DNA from: Caccoplasma intestinavium
GTDB lineage: Bacteria; Bacteroidota; Bacteroidia; Bacteroidales; UBA11471
Length of the DNA: 64,000 nt
Direction of reading: 5' to 3'
Assembly (NCBI GenBank): GCA_018715885.1
Contig: DVKT01000051.1
Location: 1-64,000 of the forward strand
This document shows, piece after piece, positions 1 to 8,842 of the stretch. The translations under genes and the position numbers were made by a program. The notes under the pieces were generated by a model, which saw only the letters and a program-made list of their open reading frames with translations, did not search any database and had not been told where the DNA came from. Within the stretch, counting starts at the first letter, position 1. Each line of letters opens with the position of its first letter.

Positions 1-2
1 CC

Positions 3-182
3 GTAGGACTCGGCTATCGATTCCGTTACGTCTATATCGATGCCGCTTACCAACACCGTAGAGTAAGCGATGAGGTGATGGCATACTCAGCAATACCCGA
101 TAAAAAAATTTCAGGTTCGGAAAGTGCCCGATTGATAACGAAAAATAACAATATAATTCTTACCTTTGGCGTGAAATTTTAA
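3..182 (+). CDS. C-terminal fragment of a probable outer-membrane protein
   Basis: The reading frame is open from the window edge to TAA at 180-182, giving 59 residues without a start codon. The last residues (ILTFGVKF) have alternating hydrophobic residues and a terminal phenylalanine, the usual signature of the final strand of an outer-membrane beta-barrel recognised by the Bam machinery. The stretch GLGYRFRYVYIDAAY also fits an amphipathic strand. The family cannot be named from this fragment. It lies 76 bp upstream of dsbD in the same direction. Confidence 0.6.
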   Translation, partial: VGLGYRFRYVYIDAAYQHRRVSDEVMAYSAIPDKKISGSESARLITKNNNIILTFGVKF

Positions 183-258
183 AAAACATACTTTTTCTTT
201 TCTCTCTTCGGAAAAAAGGAAAGAACAAGATAAATAGAAAAACAACCTGACAAAAACA

Positions 259-2355
259 ATGAAAAAACTGATTTTCCTATTCGGTTTGCTCTTGACCTTC
301 GGTTTGGGCAAAGCGCAGATGCAAGATCCGGTTCATTGGAAATTTTCGATGACCGATGTATCCAAGACAGAAAAAGAGTTGCAATTCACCGCCAAAATCG
401 ATGACCATTGGCATGTCTACGGGTTGCATATCCCCGAAGACGGCCCCAACCCCACGACATTCACGTTTACGTCTGTGGAAGGTGCGGAACTGGTAGGTGA
501 AGTTACTTCTCCGTCGAAGTTGATCACGAAATACGATGAAACATTCGGTATGGAACTCAACTGGTATGAAAAAGAGGTAACTTTCATTCAACGCATCAAA
601 CTGACCGGCGAAAATTTCACCGTAAAAGGTTACCTGCGTTATATGACTTGCGACGACCAGTCTTGTCTGCCCCCGACCAGTGAAGAATTCGAATTTACGG
701 GAAAAGGTCTCTCGGCAGCCGATTTGGCAGCAACCGCCGCAAAAGCAGCACCCAAAAAAGAGGTAAAGAAAGAATCGGCAAAACCGGCTGAAAAAAAAAA
801 TAACGAACCGAAACAGAATGTAGCCCAACCGGCAGAAAAAACAGCCGAAACTGCTAAACCTACCTCAAATGAGGTTACGACTGCGACTACACCTACCGCA
901 CAAACGACAACCACCGATTTATGGACTCCCGTCATCGATAAACTGCAAGCACGGGGAGAAACAACCACGACAACCGATACGTCGTTGTGGTTTCTCTTTT
1001 TCTCGGGATTCGTCGGCGGACTATTGGCCCTGCTCACCCCCTGCGTATGGCCCATGATTCCCATGACGGTGAGTTTTTTCCTGAAACGGTCCAACAACCG
1101 TAACCGGTCGATACGGGACGCCATTATTTACGGTCTCGCCATCATCATCATTTATGTCGGCCTGGGATTGCTTATTACGGCCATCTTCGGAGCCAGCGCA
1201 TTGAACAGTTTAGCAACCAATGCCGTATTCAATATTCTGTTCTTCGCTCTTTTGGTGGTATTTGCCATCTCTTTCTTCGGAGCTTTCGAACTGACACTTC
1301 CGGCGTCTTGGACAACCAAACTCGACAGTAAAGCCGACTCGACAAGCGGATTGTTGAGTATTTTCTTCATGGCCTTTACATTGGCTTTGGTCTCGTTCTC
1401 CTGCACAGGTCCTATTATAGGAACATTGCTGGTGCAAGCTGCTTCTATGGGAGTCGCCATCGGCCCGGCTATCGGTATGTTCGGATTTGCTTTGGCTCTC
1501 GCCATACCTTTTGCCGTATTCGCCATTTTCCCCTCGATGCTGCAATCATTGCCGCGCTCGGGCGGTTGGCTCAACTCTGTAAAAGTGGTTCTCGCATTCC
1601 TCGAACTGGCTTTCGCCCTCAAATTCCTCTCGGTAGCCGACCTTGCATACGGCTGGCATATCCTCGACCGCGAAGCATTCGTCTCATTGTGGATTATCAT
1701 CTTTGCCTTACTGGGTATTTATCTGTTGGGAAAACTTCGTTTCTCCCACGACAGCGAAAGCCAGCATATCTCTGTTCCCCGTCTTTTCTTGGCGATGATT
1801 TCATTGGCTTTCGCCCTCTACATGGTTCCCGGATTGTGGGGAGCTCCGTTGAAAGCCATCAGCGCTTTTGCCCCGCCATTGTCGACACAGGATTTCAACC
1901 TCTATAAAGACGAAGTACACGCCGCATTCATGGACTACGATGAAGGTATGGCTTACGCCAAGAAAGTAAATAAACCCGTCCTCGTCGATTTCTCGGGCTA
2001 CGGTTGTGTAAACTGCCGTAAGATGGAAGCTGCCGTATGGACCGACCCGGCCGTGAAAGACATTATCGAAAACGATTATGTACTCATTACCCTCATGGTC
2101 GACGATAAAGAATCTCTTCCCGAGCCTATCAAGATAGAAGAGTATGGCAAGACCCGGACTCTTTACACCGTAGGCGACCGTTGGAGTTATCTGCAACGTC
2201 ATAAGTTCGGTGCAAATGCGCAACCGTTCTATGTGTTACTCGATACGAAAGGCGAACCCGTAGGTCCTTCTTACTCTTATAAAGAAGATATTCCCGCTTA
2301 CCTCGAATTCCTGAAAAACGGTCTGAAAGTATTCGAGAGCGAAAATAAACGTTGA
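259..2355 (+). CDS. dsbD: Thiol:disulfide interchange protein DsbD
   Basis: Inner-membrane reductase that carries electrons from cytoplasmic thioredoxin to periplasmic thiols. The 698-residue protein has a signal peptide (about 1-20), an N-terminal DsbD-alpha-like domain ending in a CDDQSCLPP cysteine pair (about residues 134-142), and a low-complexity Ala/Lys/Pro/Thr linker (about 155-235). A CcdA-type membrane domain follows, with TPCVWP and SCTGP carrying the two membrane cysteines. The C-terminal thioredoxin-like domain has GYGCVNCRKME as its active site. Domain order and cysteine pairs match the full DsbD family, although Bacteroidetes members are often annotated as cytochrome c biogenesis protein or thioredoxin family protein. 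The ATG follows a signal-peptide pattern (MKKLIFLFG). A strong hairpin follows the stop. Confidence 0.93.
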   Translation: MKKLIFLFGLLLTFGLGKAQMQDPVHWKFSMTDVSKTEKELQFTAKIDDHWHVYGLHIPEDGPNPTTFTFTSVEGAELVGEVTSPSKLITKYDETFGMELNWYEKEVTFIQRIKLTGENFTVKGYLRYMTCDDQSCLPPTSEEFEFTGKGLSAADLAATAAKAAPKKEVKKESAKPAEKKNNEPKQNVAQPAEKTAETAKPTSNEVTTATTPTAQTTTTDLWTPVIDKLQARGETTTTTDTSLWFLFFSGFVGGLLALLTPCVWPMIPMTVSFFLKRSNNRNRSIRDAIIYGLAIIIIYVGLGLLITAIFGASALNSLATNAVFNILFFALLVVFAISFFGAFELTLPASWTTKLDSKADSTSGLLSIFFMAFTLALVSFSCTGPIIGTLLVQAASMGVAIGPAIGMFGFALALAIPFAVFAIFPSMLQSLPRSGGWLNSVKVVLAFLELAFALKFLSVADLAYGWHILDREAFVSLWIIIFALLGIYLLGKLRFSHDSESQHISVPRLFLAMISLAFALYMVPGLWGAPLKAISAFAPPLSTQDFNLYKDEVHAAFMDYDEGMAYAKKVNKPVLVDFSGYGCVNCRKMEAAVWTDPAVKDIIENDYVLITLMVDDKESLPEPIKIEEYGKTRTLYTVGDRWSYLQRHKFGANAQPFYVLLDTKGEPVGPSYSYKEDIPAYLEFLKNGLKVFESENKR

Positions 2356-2371
2356 TAACACATTCGGAATA

Positions 2372-2420
2372 AAAAGCAGAGGGGCATCGCTCAATTTTTG
2401 AGCGATGCCCCTCTGCTTTT
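2372..2420. terminator. Bidirectional rho-independent terminator between dsbD and folA
   Basis: A perfect 23-bp inverted repeat (2372-2394 with 2398-2420) has a 3-nt loop. It begins with an A-run and ends with a T-run, so it can terminate convergent transcription from dsbD (+) and folA (-). Confidence 0.93.
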
Positions 2421-2436
2421 ACAAAAGATTTCTTTT

Positions 2437-2931
2437 CTAAATCCGTTCGTAAACAACGAACGAGTAGGCATAAGCATGCCGGTCGTCCGCTGGAAAATCT
2501 TCCCTACCGATTTCCTTCCATACCCTCAAATCGATTTCGGGAAAGAACGTATCGGCATCGGGGAAATCATGGTGTATCTCGGTAATATATAACCGGCCCG
2601 CATCGGCGATAGACTGGTTATAAAGAGTCGCCCCTCCTATAATAAACAGTTCATCTTCTCCCCGCTCCTCGGCCAATGCCTCAGACAGCGATGAAAAAGC
2701 AGAAACCGTAGAGGGCAATAATTCGGGACGGGACGAAAGCACGACGTTTTTACGACGAGGCAACGGCCCGGCGGGAAGAGACTCGAATGTATGTCGCCCC
2801 ATAATAATGGTATGATCGACTGTGAGAGCTTTGAAATGCTTCAAATCATTGGGAAGATGGCATAACAAGTCGTTGTCCTTGCCGATTGCCCGGTTACCGG
2901 CTACGGCAGCTATCAAAGAAAGATTTTTCAT
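2437..2931 (-). CDS. folA: Dihydrofolate reductase
   Basis: NADPH-dependent reduction of dihydrofolate to tetrahydrofolate. The 164-residue length is typical. Visible motifs are the N-terminal AAVAGNRAIGKDNDLLCHLPNDL segment (shown here as separate hallmarks: AIGKDNDLLCHLP, the Met20-loop region, and the following acidic/Asn residue), TIIMGRHTFESLP (NADPH-binding GR-T/S) and FIIGGATLY near residue 100. It lies 10 bp downstream of thyA, the classical pairing, since thymidylate synthase generates the dihydrofolate that this enzyme recycles. It is the last gene of a rsgA-thyA-folA run and ends at the bidirectional terminator. Confidence 0.96.
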   Translation of the reverse strand: MKNLSLIAAVAGNRAIGKDNDLLCHLPNDLKHFKALTVDHTIIMGRHTFESLPAGPLPRRKNVVLSSRPELLPSTVSAFSSLSEALAEERGEDELFIIGGATLYNQSIADAGRLYITEIHHDFPDADTFFPEIDLRVWKEIGREDFPADDRHAYAYSFVVYERI

Positions 2932-2941
2932 ATCGTCGGGA

Positions 2942-3736
2942 TTATACGGCTACGACACCTTTGATATGGGAGTGCGGATCATAACCGGTAAGCGTGAAAT
3001 CCTCGTAGCGGAAATCGAAAATCGACTTCACTTCGGGGTTGATTATCATTTGCGGTAAGGCCCTCGGTTCCCGTGTAAGTTGCAAATGTACCTGTTCGAG
3101 ATGGTTTTTATAAATATGTGCATCACCGAGCGTGTGCACAAAATCACCGGCTTTCAGCCCGGTTACTTGGGCCATCATCATAAGCAGCAAAGCATACGAC
3201 GCAATGTTGAACGGCACGCCCAGAAAAATATCGGCACTCCGCTGATAAAGCTGTAAACTAAGTCGTCCGTCGGCCACGTAAAACTGGAAAAAAGCATGGC
3301 AAGGAGGAAGATTCATATTCTCCAAGTCGGCGACATTCCACGCACTTACGATAATCCTCCGCGAATCGGGATTGTGTTTTATCGTCTCTACCACCTCCGA
3401 AATCTGATCGATATAGCCACCGTTATAATCGGGCCACGAACGCCACTGATAGCCGTAAATATGCCCTAAATCACCGTTGGCATCGGCCCATTCGTTCCAA
3501 ATGCGCACGCCGTTATCTTGCAGATACTTTACGTTGGTATCTCCTTTGAGAAACCAAAGCAACTCGTGAATAATCGATTTCAAGTGCAACTTCTTGGTCG
3601 TCAACAATGGAAAGCCTTTTTCGAGATCGAATCGCATCTGATGCCCGAATATGCTGATAGTTCCCGTTCCGGTCCGGTCCGATTTTTCGACACCCTCATC
3701 AAGAACTCGTTGCAAAAGGTCGAGATATTGTTTCAT
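2942..3736 (-). CDS. thyA: Thymidylate synthase
   Basis: Converts dUMP to dTMP with methylene-tetrahydrofolate as methyl donor. The 264 residues equal the length of the E. coli enzyme. The catalytic cysteine lies in LPPCHAFFQFYV, the phosphate-binding arginines in DRTGTGTISIFG and QRSADIFLGVPFNIASYA, and the end is GVVAV. The cluster places it 13 bp after rsgA and 10 bp before folA on the same strand. Nothing in the sequence suggests inactivation. Confidence 0.97.
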   Translation of the reverse strand: MKQYLDLLQRVLDEGVEKSDRTGTGTISIFGHQMRFDLEKGFPLLTTKKLHLKSIIHELLWFLKGDTNVKYLQDNGVRIWNEWADANGDLGHIYGYQWRSWPDYNGGYIDQISEVVETIKHNPDSRRIIVSAWNVADLENMNLPPCHAFFQFYVADGRLSLQLYQRSADIFLGVPFNIASYALLLMMMAQVTGLKAGDFVHTLGDAHIYKNHLEQVHLQLTREPRALPQMIINPEVKSIFDFRYEDFTLTGYDPHSHIKGVVAV

Positions 3737-3749
3737 AAATATATAATAA

Positions 3750-4691
3750 TTAGTAGCCCGATCGATATTTTCCTTCGGTACTGTCGTCGATAATACTCAA
3801 ATAACTTGCATAGCGGGACTCGCTGATACGATGTTCTTCCAATGCTTTCAATACGGCACACCCCGGTTCATGGCGATGGGTACAATTTCCGAAACGGCAG
3901 TCATGGGAAAATTTGAAAATTTCGGGAAAGAAATGCGCAACTTCCTCGGGTGCGAAATCTATTGTCCCGAATCCCTTGACTCCGGGCGTATCTATTATAT
4001 ATCCGCCGCCGGGCAAGGGAAACATTTCCGAAAACGTCGTCGTGTGCATGCCTTTATGATGGGACTGCGAAATAGCTCCGGTCTTCAAGTTGAGTCCGGG
4101 CAAAATAAGATTGATAAGCGAAGACTTTCCAACCCCCGAATTGCCGGCTACCAAAGAAACTTTATCGTGCAGCAATTCCCGCAGAGTACCTATTCCTTCT
4201 CCCGTAACAGCCGATACTGCCAAACATTCATAACCGATATATGTGTATAAATCGATTATCCCGTGCAGCAGACCGGTATCGTCTTCATCATAAAGGTCGA
4301 TCTTGTTGAAGATGAGTTTCACCGGTATGCGATAAGCCTCGGCCGTGGCAAGAAACCTATCGATAAACACGAGACTGGTCTGCGGATGATTGACCGTAAC
4401 CACAAGCAGAGCCTGATCGATATTGGAGGCAAGGATATGCGACTCCTTCGAAAGATTGGACGCTTTGCGTATGATGTAATTCTCCCGCTCGTCGATCGAG
4501 ACGATAAACGCCGTACCTTCACGGTTCTCCTCGATGCTCACCCGGTCGCCCACAGCAACAGGATTGGTGCTACGAATCCCTTTGAGACGAAAACTCCCCT
4601 TGATTTTGCACTCGACAAGTGCTCCGTCATCGGTTTTCACCTGATACCAGCTACCTGTATTTTTTATGACCAACCCGTGCCGCATCTGCAT
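3750..4691 (-). CDS. rsgA: Ribosome small-subunit biogenesis GTPase RsgA
   Basis: Circularly permuted GTPase that acts in late 30S maturation. The 313-residue protein has an N-terminal OB fold, then the permuted GTPase motifs in the order G4 (FNKID), G1 (VAGNSGVGKSSLIN) and G3 (IDTPGVKGFG), and a C-terminal zinc-binding knuckle (CRFGNCTHRHEPGC). This order is diagnostic. The start could be the first ATG at 4691 (MQMRHG) or the second at 4685. The hairpin at 4707-4743, which appears to terminate frr, lies directly upstream with no recognisable -7 box between, so some expression may come from read-through. Confidence 0.95.
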   Translation of the reverse strand: MQMRHGLVIKNTGSWYQVKTDDGALVECKIKGSFRLKGIRSTNPVAVGDRVSIEENREGTAFIVSIDERENYIIRKASNLSKESHILASNIDQALLVVTVNHPQTSLVFIDRFLATAEAYRIPVKLIFNKIDLYDEDDTGLLHGIIDLYTYIGYECLAVSAVTGEGIGTLRELLHDKVSLVAGNSGVGKSSLINLILPGLNLKTGAISQSHHKGMHTTTFSEMFPLPGGGYIIDTPGVKGFGTIDFAPEEVAHFFPEIFKFSHDCRFGNCTHRHEPGCAVLKALEEHRISESRYASYLSIIDDSTEGKYRSGY

Positions 4692-4702
4692 TGTTTTTCA
4701 AT

Positions 4703-4743
4703 AAAAAGAGAGGATCCGCCCCCGGCGGGAGTGATTCCTCTCT
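4703..4743 (-). terminator. Rho-independent terminator after frr
   Basis: An 8-bp outer stem (4707-4714 with 4736-4743) encloses a GC-rich inner arm (CCGCC/GGCGG). On the minus strand the stem is followed by a U-run (A-run 4703-4707 on the plus strand). It sits 25 bp past the frr stop and only 16 bp before the rsgA start. Confidence 0.8.
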
Positions 4744-4767
4744 CATATTCTCTATTATATCGGTTTT

Positions 4768-5328
4768 TTATACGGTAAGAATTTCTTTTTCTTTCGCAGC
4801 AAAAATTTCATCGATTTTTTTGATATAGCGGTCGTGTACCTTTTGGACTTCATTCTCACCGTCTTTTTCCACATCTTCGGGCATACCGTCTTTGATCGCT
4901 TTTTTCAAACCGTCGATGGCATCGCGGCGGGCATTACGCACGCTTACTTTGGCATTTTCGGCCTCTTGCTTGGCTTGTTTTACCAATGATTTACGCCGTT
5001 CCTCGGTAAGGGGCGGCATACGCAAGAAAATAACCTCACCGTTGTTTTCGGGCGTAATGCCGATTTCGGAATTTTGCAAGGCTTTTTCTATTTCTTTGAA
5101 CATCGGTTTTTCCCACGGTTGTATGGTTATCGTCTTGGCATCGGGAGTAGATATGGTCGCTACGTTGCTGAGAGAGACCATGCTGCCGTAATACTCGACG
5201 CGGATCTGATCCAAAATACGGGGATTGGCTTTTCCCGCCCGTATCGAAGCTAAGGCTTCATCGAGGAAAGCGACGCTGAGGTTCATTTTATCCTCGGCTT
5301 CACGGATATAAGTTTTGACATCATTCAT
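4768..5328 (-). CDS. frr: Ribosome recycling factor
   Basis: Splits post-termination 70S ribosomes together with EF-G. From the internal ATG at 5328 (MNDVKTYIREAEDKM) the protein is 186 residues, the normal RRF length. The frame is open further upstream (to 5361), but that extension would start inside the -7 box at 5359-5366 and is not homologous-looking. Hallmarks are GKANPRILDQIRVEYYG, ATISTPDAKTITIQPW and PPLTEERRKSLVKQAK. It lies downstream of pyrH on the same strand, the common pyrH-frr order. Confidence 0.96.
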   Translation of the reverse strand: MNDVKTYIREAEDKMNLSVAFLDEALASIRAGKANPRILDQIRVEYYGSMVSLSNVATISTPDAKTITIQPWEKPMFKEIEKALQNSEIGITPENNGEVIFLRMPPLTEERRKSLVKQAKQEAENAKVSVRNARRDAIDGLKKAIKDGMPEDVEKDGENEVQKVHDRYIKKIDEIFAAKEKEILTV

Positions 5329-5358
5329 AGTACTGGGTATTTTTGTGTTTCGAGATAG

Positions 5359-5366
5359 CAAAGATA
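5359..5366 (-). promoter_or_regulatory. Putative -7 box for frr
   Basis: TATCTTTG on the minus strand matches the Bacteroidetes -7 consensus TAnnTTTG. It is about 30 bp before the frr ATG. The expected -33 TTTG is only partly matched (GTTG at 20 bp). Confidence 0.5.
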
Positions 5367-5403
5367 AACGATTTTATCGAATTGACAACGCTACGCCGGC
5401 AAA

Positions 5404-6114
5404 TCAATATACAAGAGTCCCTATGTTTTCTCCCATCATTACCTTTTTGAGATTCCCTACCGTATCCATGTCGAAGACGATAATAGGCAAGTTGTTCTCC
5501 TTGCAGAGCGTAGTCGCCGTAAGATCCATTACTTTCAGTCCCCGATTATATATTTCGTCATAAGAGATTTTATCGAACTTCGTCGCAGAAGGATCTTTTT
5601 CGGGATCGGCCGTATAGATGCCGTCGACCCGCGTACCTTTAAGCATAACATCGGCCCCGACCTCAATTCCCCGCAAGGCCGAAGCGGTATCGGTCGTAAA
5701 GAACGGATTTCCCGTTCCGCCCGAGATAATGGCGATTTCTCCCCGTTCGAGCGATTCGATGGCGCGGGCCGGGCTGTAATGTTCGCCTATGGGATGCATA
5801 GGCACTGCGGTATAAACCCGAGCCTTCTGCCCTACCGATTCGAGTGCCGAACTCAATGCCAAACTGTTGATAACCGTAGCCAACATACCCATTTGGTCGC
5901 CTTTCACCCGATCGAATCCACGCGAAGCTCCGCTCAATCCCCGGAAAATATTTCCTCCGCCTATCACAATAGCGATTTCGATGCCGATCGCGGCAATCTC
6001 TTTTATCTGGGCGGCATATTCCTGCAAACGCACCTCATCGATGCCGTATTGTTTTTTACCCATAAGGCTTTCGCCGCTGAGTTTCAAAAGAATTCTCTTG
6101 TACTGCTGTGCCAT
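5404..6114 (-). CDS. pyrH: UMP kinase
   Basis: Phosphorylates UMP to UDP. This is the bacterial, amino-acid-kinase-fold type, 236 residues from the internal ATG at 6114 (MAQQYKRILLKLSGESLMG). The longer open frame to 6174 is rejected because a well-formed promoter (6144-6175) overlaps it. Visible motifs are KLSGESL, IVIGGGNIFRG, the DQMGMLAT segment and GTGNPFFTTDTA. The genomic neighbour downstream is frr. Confidence 0.97.
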   Translation of the reverse strand: MAQQYKRILLKLSGESLMGKKQYGIDEVRLQEYAAQIKEIAAIGIEIAIVIGGGNIFRGLSGASRGFDRVKGDQMGMLATVINSLALSSALESVGQKARVYTAVPMHPIGEHYSPARAIESLERGEIAIISGGTGNPFFTTDTASALRGIEVGADVMLKGTRVDGIYTADPEKDPSATKFDKISYDEIYNRGLKVMDLTATTLCKENNLPIIVFDMDTVGNLKKVMMGENIGTLVY

Positions 6115-6143
6115 GATATTTGTTATTTTGTTCTGTTTAATTG

Positions 6144-6175
6144 CAAATATAGCGAAAGGTGAATGCAGAGCCAAA
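6144..6175 (-). promoter_or_regulatory. Promoter of pyrH
   Basis: Minus strand: TTTG (6175-6172), a 20-bp spacer, then TATATTTG (6151-6144). This matches the Bacteroidetes -33/-7 consensus exactly and places the pyrH start at 6114. Confidence 0.82.
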
Positions 6176-6251
6176 TGAAAACGGAGTTTTCAAATTTGAT
6201 TCTGTCGAACCGCTACCATATTCTACAAACATAGCGATAAAAAAGGAGATT

Positions 6252-7565
6252 TTATTTTTTCAAATGCAAAACCTTCGACGATAAAACCGTCTGCACGATT
6301 CCCCGGGAAAACAGATAGAGAATAAACGCCAGCCACAAAGCGTGATTCCCGTATGCAGCACGTCCCCCCAAATAGGTAACAAAAAAAATCAACGAGGCTA
6401 TAAACATGGAAATCAACATACCCCGCGTCGCCGTAGCGCCGATATAGATACCGTCCCACATAAAAGCGGCAAAACCGACAATCGGGATAAGCAACGCCCA
6501 ATAAAAATATCCATCGGCCGCTACAATTACCGTCTTGTCATCGGTCAGCAAAGACAAAAACGGTTCGCCTCCGACTACATACAGAACGACAAAGAACAAC
6601 GATAGACCGGCTCCCCACATAAAAATCTGCCGGACGGTACGACGTAACAGTTTCTCATTTCGAGCCCCGACATATTTCCCCGACAAAGCCTCTCCGGCAT
6701 AAGCAAAACCGTCCATTACATACGAAAACAACGTAAAGAATTGCATGAGCAATGTATTGACAGCCAGTACGACCTCACCTTGTGCAGCCCCCGCCGATGT
6801 GAAAAACATCATTACCGCTACCAAACACAACGTACGGAAAAAGATATCGCGATTGACCTTGAAAAAAATCACCATCGCTCTTTTCTGCAACAACGACGAC
6901 CGCCAGTCGAGGCGCAAACGCAACGGTTTATAATAACGCAGCCAAAACCATACGGCCATACCTAACCCGGCATATTGTGCCGTAAGCGTGCCCAAAGCGA
7001 CTCCTTCTACTTTCAACCCGAAAACAAAAACCAACAGAAGACTTACTGCTATGTTGACAATATTTTGGGCAATGGCAATCCACATGGGAAACCGGGAATT
7101 CTGCATACCGATAAACCAACCCGAAAAGGCATAAAGACCAAGAACAGCAGGAGCACCCCAGATGCATATACGGAAATAGAGCGTGGCCAGCCGCTCGACT
7201 TCGGGCGTGGCCTCGATAAAGAGGAATGCCATGCGACAAAGCGGGTACTGGAATACAATAAGTGCTATCGCTACCGAGAAACCCACACCGACGGAACGAA
7301 CCAATAAACGAGTTATTTCATCGAGATCGCGGCGTCCATAAGCTTGCGAGGTCATACCACTCGTACCCATTCGCAAAAATGCGAATATCCAGTAAAATAT
7401 ATTGAAAAGCATTCCTCCCACCGCTATCGCACCGATATAAGCGGGAGCACCGAGATGACCCACAATAGCGACATCCACAAGCCCCAACAGCGGTACCGTA
7501 ATATTAGAAACGATAGCCGGCAGTGCTATATGCAAAATATTCTTATGCCCTTCGTTTATACCCAT
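6252..7565 (-). CDS. MATE family efflux transporter
   Basis: A 437-residue membrane protein with about 12 predicted transmembrane segments in two homologous bundles, the multidrug/toxin extrusion (MATE, DinF-like) architecture. The N-terminal half has IALPAIVSNITVPLLGLVDVAIVGHLG, here recognised by its hallmark PAI-N-PL and D-A-IVGHLG pieces. The RMGTSGMTSQAYGR loop is also typical. It most likely exports cationic compounds by Na+ or H+ antiport; the substrate is unknown. It is the last gene of the yraN-yjbR-birA-M43 protease-MATE set, starting 2 bp after the protease stop. Confidence 0.9.
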   Translation of the reverse strand: MGINEGHKNILHIALPAIVSNITVPLLGLVDVAIVGHLGAPAYIGAIAVGGMLFNIFYWIFAFLRMGTSGMTSQAYGRRDLDEITRLLVRSVGVGFSVAIALIVFQYPLCRMAFLFIEATPEVERLATLYFRICIWGAPAVLGLYAFSGWFIGMQNSRFPMWIAIAQNIVNIAVSLLLVFVFGLKVEGVALGTLTAQYAGLGMAVWFWLRYYKPLRLRLDWRSSLLQKRAMVIFFKVNRDIFFRTLCLVAVMMFFTSAGAAQGEVVLAVNTLLMQFFTLFSYVMDGFAYAGEALSGKYVGARNEKLLRRTVRQIFMWGAGLSLFFVVLYVVGGEPFLSLLTDDKTVIVAADGYFYWALLIPIVGFAAFMWDGIYIGATATRGMLISMFIASLIFFVTYLGGRAAYGNHALWLAFILYLFSRGIVQTVLSSKVLHLKK

Positions 7566-7567
7566 GA

Positions 7568-8842
7568 CTATTTCATCGTTACAATAGGCAGATCGATAGG
7601 ACCGTCATGCAACATACTGCGTTGTATTCGAGCATTCCTCTCGGTGGGTATCAACGGGCTATTACGCAATATATGGCGGACGCGCGAACGCTGATCGTCC
7701 GTAAACCGATTCTGATCTCCGTAATTATAATCCATGACATTGACCGAAACAAATTGTTCGCCACTGCACCCTTCCCGCAAAACACGAACTGCGACATACT
7801 CTTCCGGCGAAAGATTTCCTCCCGCCCATGCCATGTAGCGGAGATAATCCTCCCGATTGTAACTGGGCGTATCCTCACAATAATCGGAATCGATACACAC
7901 CGACTCGCTATCGCCCTCGGAAAAGACATGGCGTAAACCCAAATAATGCCCCAGTTCATGCGACAATGTCATGAGTATATACGACTCGTAAGCACATTTG
8001 CTATTTAGCGAAATGGAATAAGGGTACATCAGATTCGATAAAGTTATATACGGATAATTTGTAAGGTTCGTTCCTTCGAGATATGCATCAATCGGGGTAT
8101 AAGGGAAATGGGAAATACCCAATGTAACGCCGTCTGCCGTCTCTCCCGACGCGAACTGGTACATAAACACATTGATATACCGATTGGGATCCCATAACAA
8201 CGCGGCATATTTCCCGGAATTATCGGTCATAAACACCTCACAATCGATCTCATATTCATCTCGCTGGAGATACTCCACGCCGGGAACAGCAAGTTTTTCC
8301 CCATCGGGTGAATCGGTCGCCAACGTAAATCGCACATTCAATTCCGCCCCGCCGTATTCACCTGCATAACAGAGATTTGCCGCTTCCAGAAAGTCGGCCA
8401 GACGCCCGGCTTCGACATACTGCAAAGAATCGTTCCGATCATTGTACAACACATGGAATACAACCGGAAGCACAATCGTCTCGGCCCCGTATTGCGTAAT
8501 CGTTATCGTATGCCGGGTATCTTCCGATACAGCCTGCATCGTGCAACTACGCGATTCCTCCGCCCCGTTGGGAGCGATATTCACCGTAATAGAGGTTTTT
8601 CCCCTCCCCTCTGTCGTCGTGGGTACACACCACTCGGCAGCACCGGAAAGCGACCATGCTTTGCGGCAAGGTATCTCTACGACAAGCTGGTTCTTCCCCT
8701 CATCGACCGAATACGATTTCTCCGATTTACGCTGTACGATTTCTTCATTGTCTCCGCAAGAGGGCAATAAAAAGAAAACAGCAACCACACAACTCACAAA
8801 TGGCAATCCAAAAGAAAAAATTTTTTTCATCCTATCACTCAT
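7568..8842 (-). CDS. BACON-domain zinc metalloprotease lipoprotein (M43 pappalysin-like)
   Basis: Secreted or surface zinc protease of 424 residues. A lipobox (LLPSC) ends the signal peptide near residue 29. A BACON-like beta-sandwich follows (about 40-120, ending ITITQYGAE). The catalytic domain carries the metzincin zinc motif HELGHYLGLRH (about residue 293) and a Met-turn VMDYNYG (about residue 370). The family is common in gut Bacteroidales as putative zinc-dependent metalloproteinase lipoprotein. The ATG at 8842 forms an ATGA overlap with the birA stop; the ATG at 8830 (MKKIFS) is an alternative. A surface protease coupled to birA is an odd operon partner. The target is unknown. Confidence 0.87.
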   Translation of the reverse strand: MSDRMKKIFSFGLPFVSCVVAVFFLLPSCGDNEEIVQRKSEKSYSVDEGKNQLVVEIPCRKAWSLSGAAEWCVPTTTEGRGKTSITVNIAPNGAEESRSCTMQAVSEDTRHTITITQYGAETIVLPVVFHVLYNDRNDSLQYVEAGRLADFLEAANLCYAGEYGGAELNVRFTLATDSPDGEKLAVPGVEYLQRDEYEIDCEVFMTDNSGKYAALLWDPNRYINVFMYQFASGETADGVTLGISHFPYTPIDAYLEGTNLTNYPYITLSNLMYPYSISLNSKCAYESYILMTLSHELGHYLGLRHVFSEGDSESVCIDSDYCEDTPSYNREDYLRYMAWAGGNLSPEEYVAVRVLREGCSGEQFVSVNVMDYNYGDQNRFTDDQRSRVRHILRNSPLIPTERNARIQRSMLHDGPIDLPIVTMK

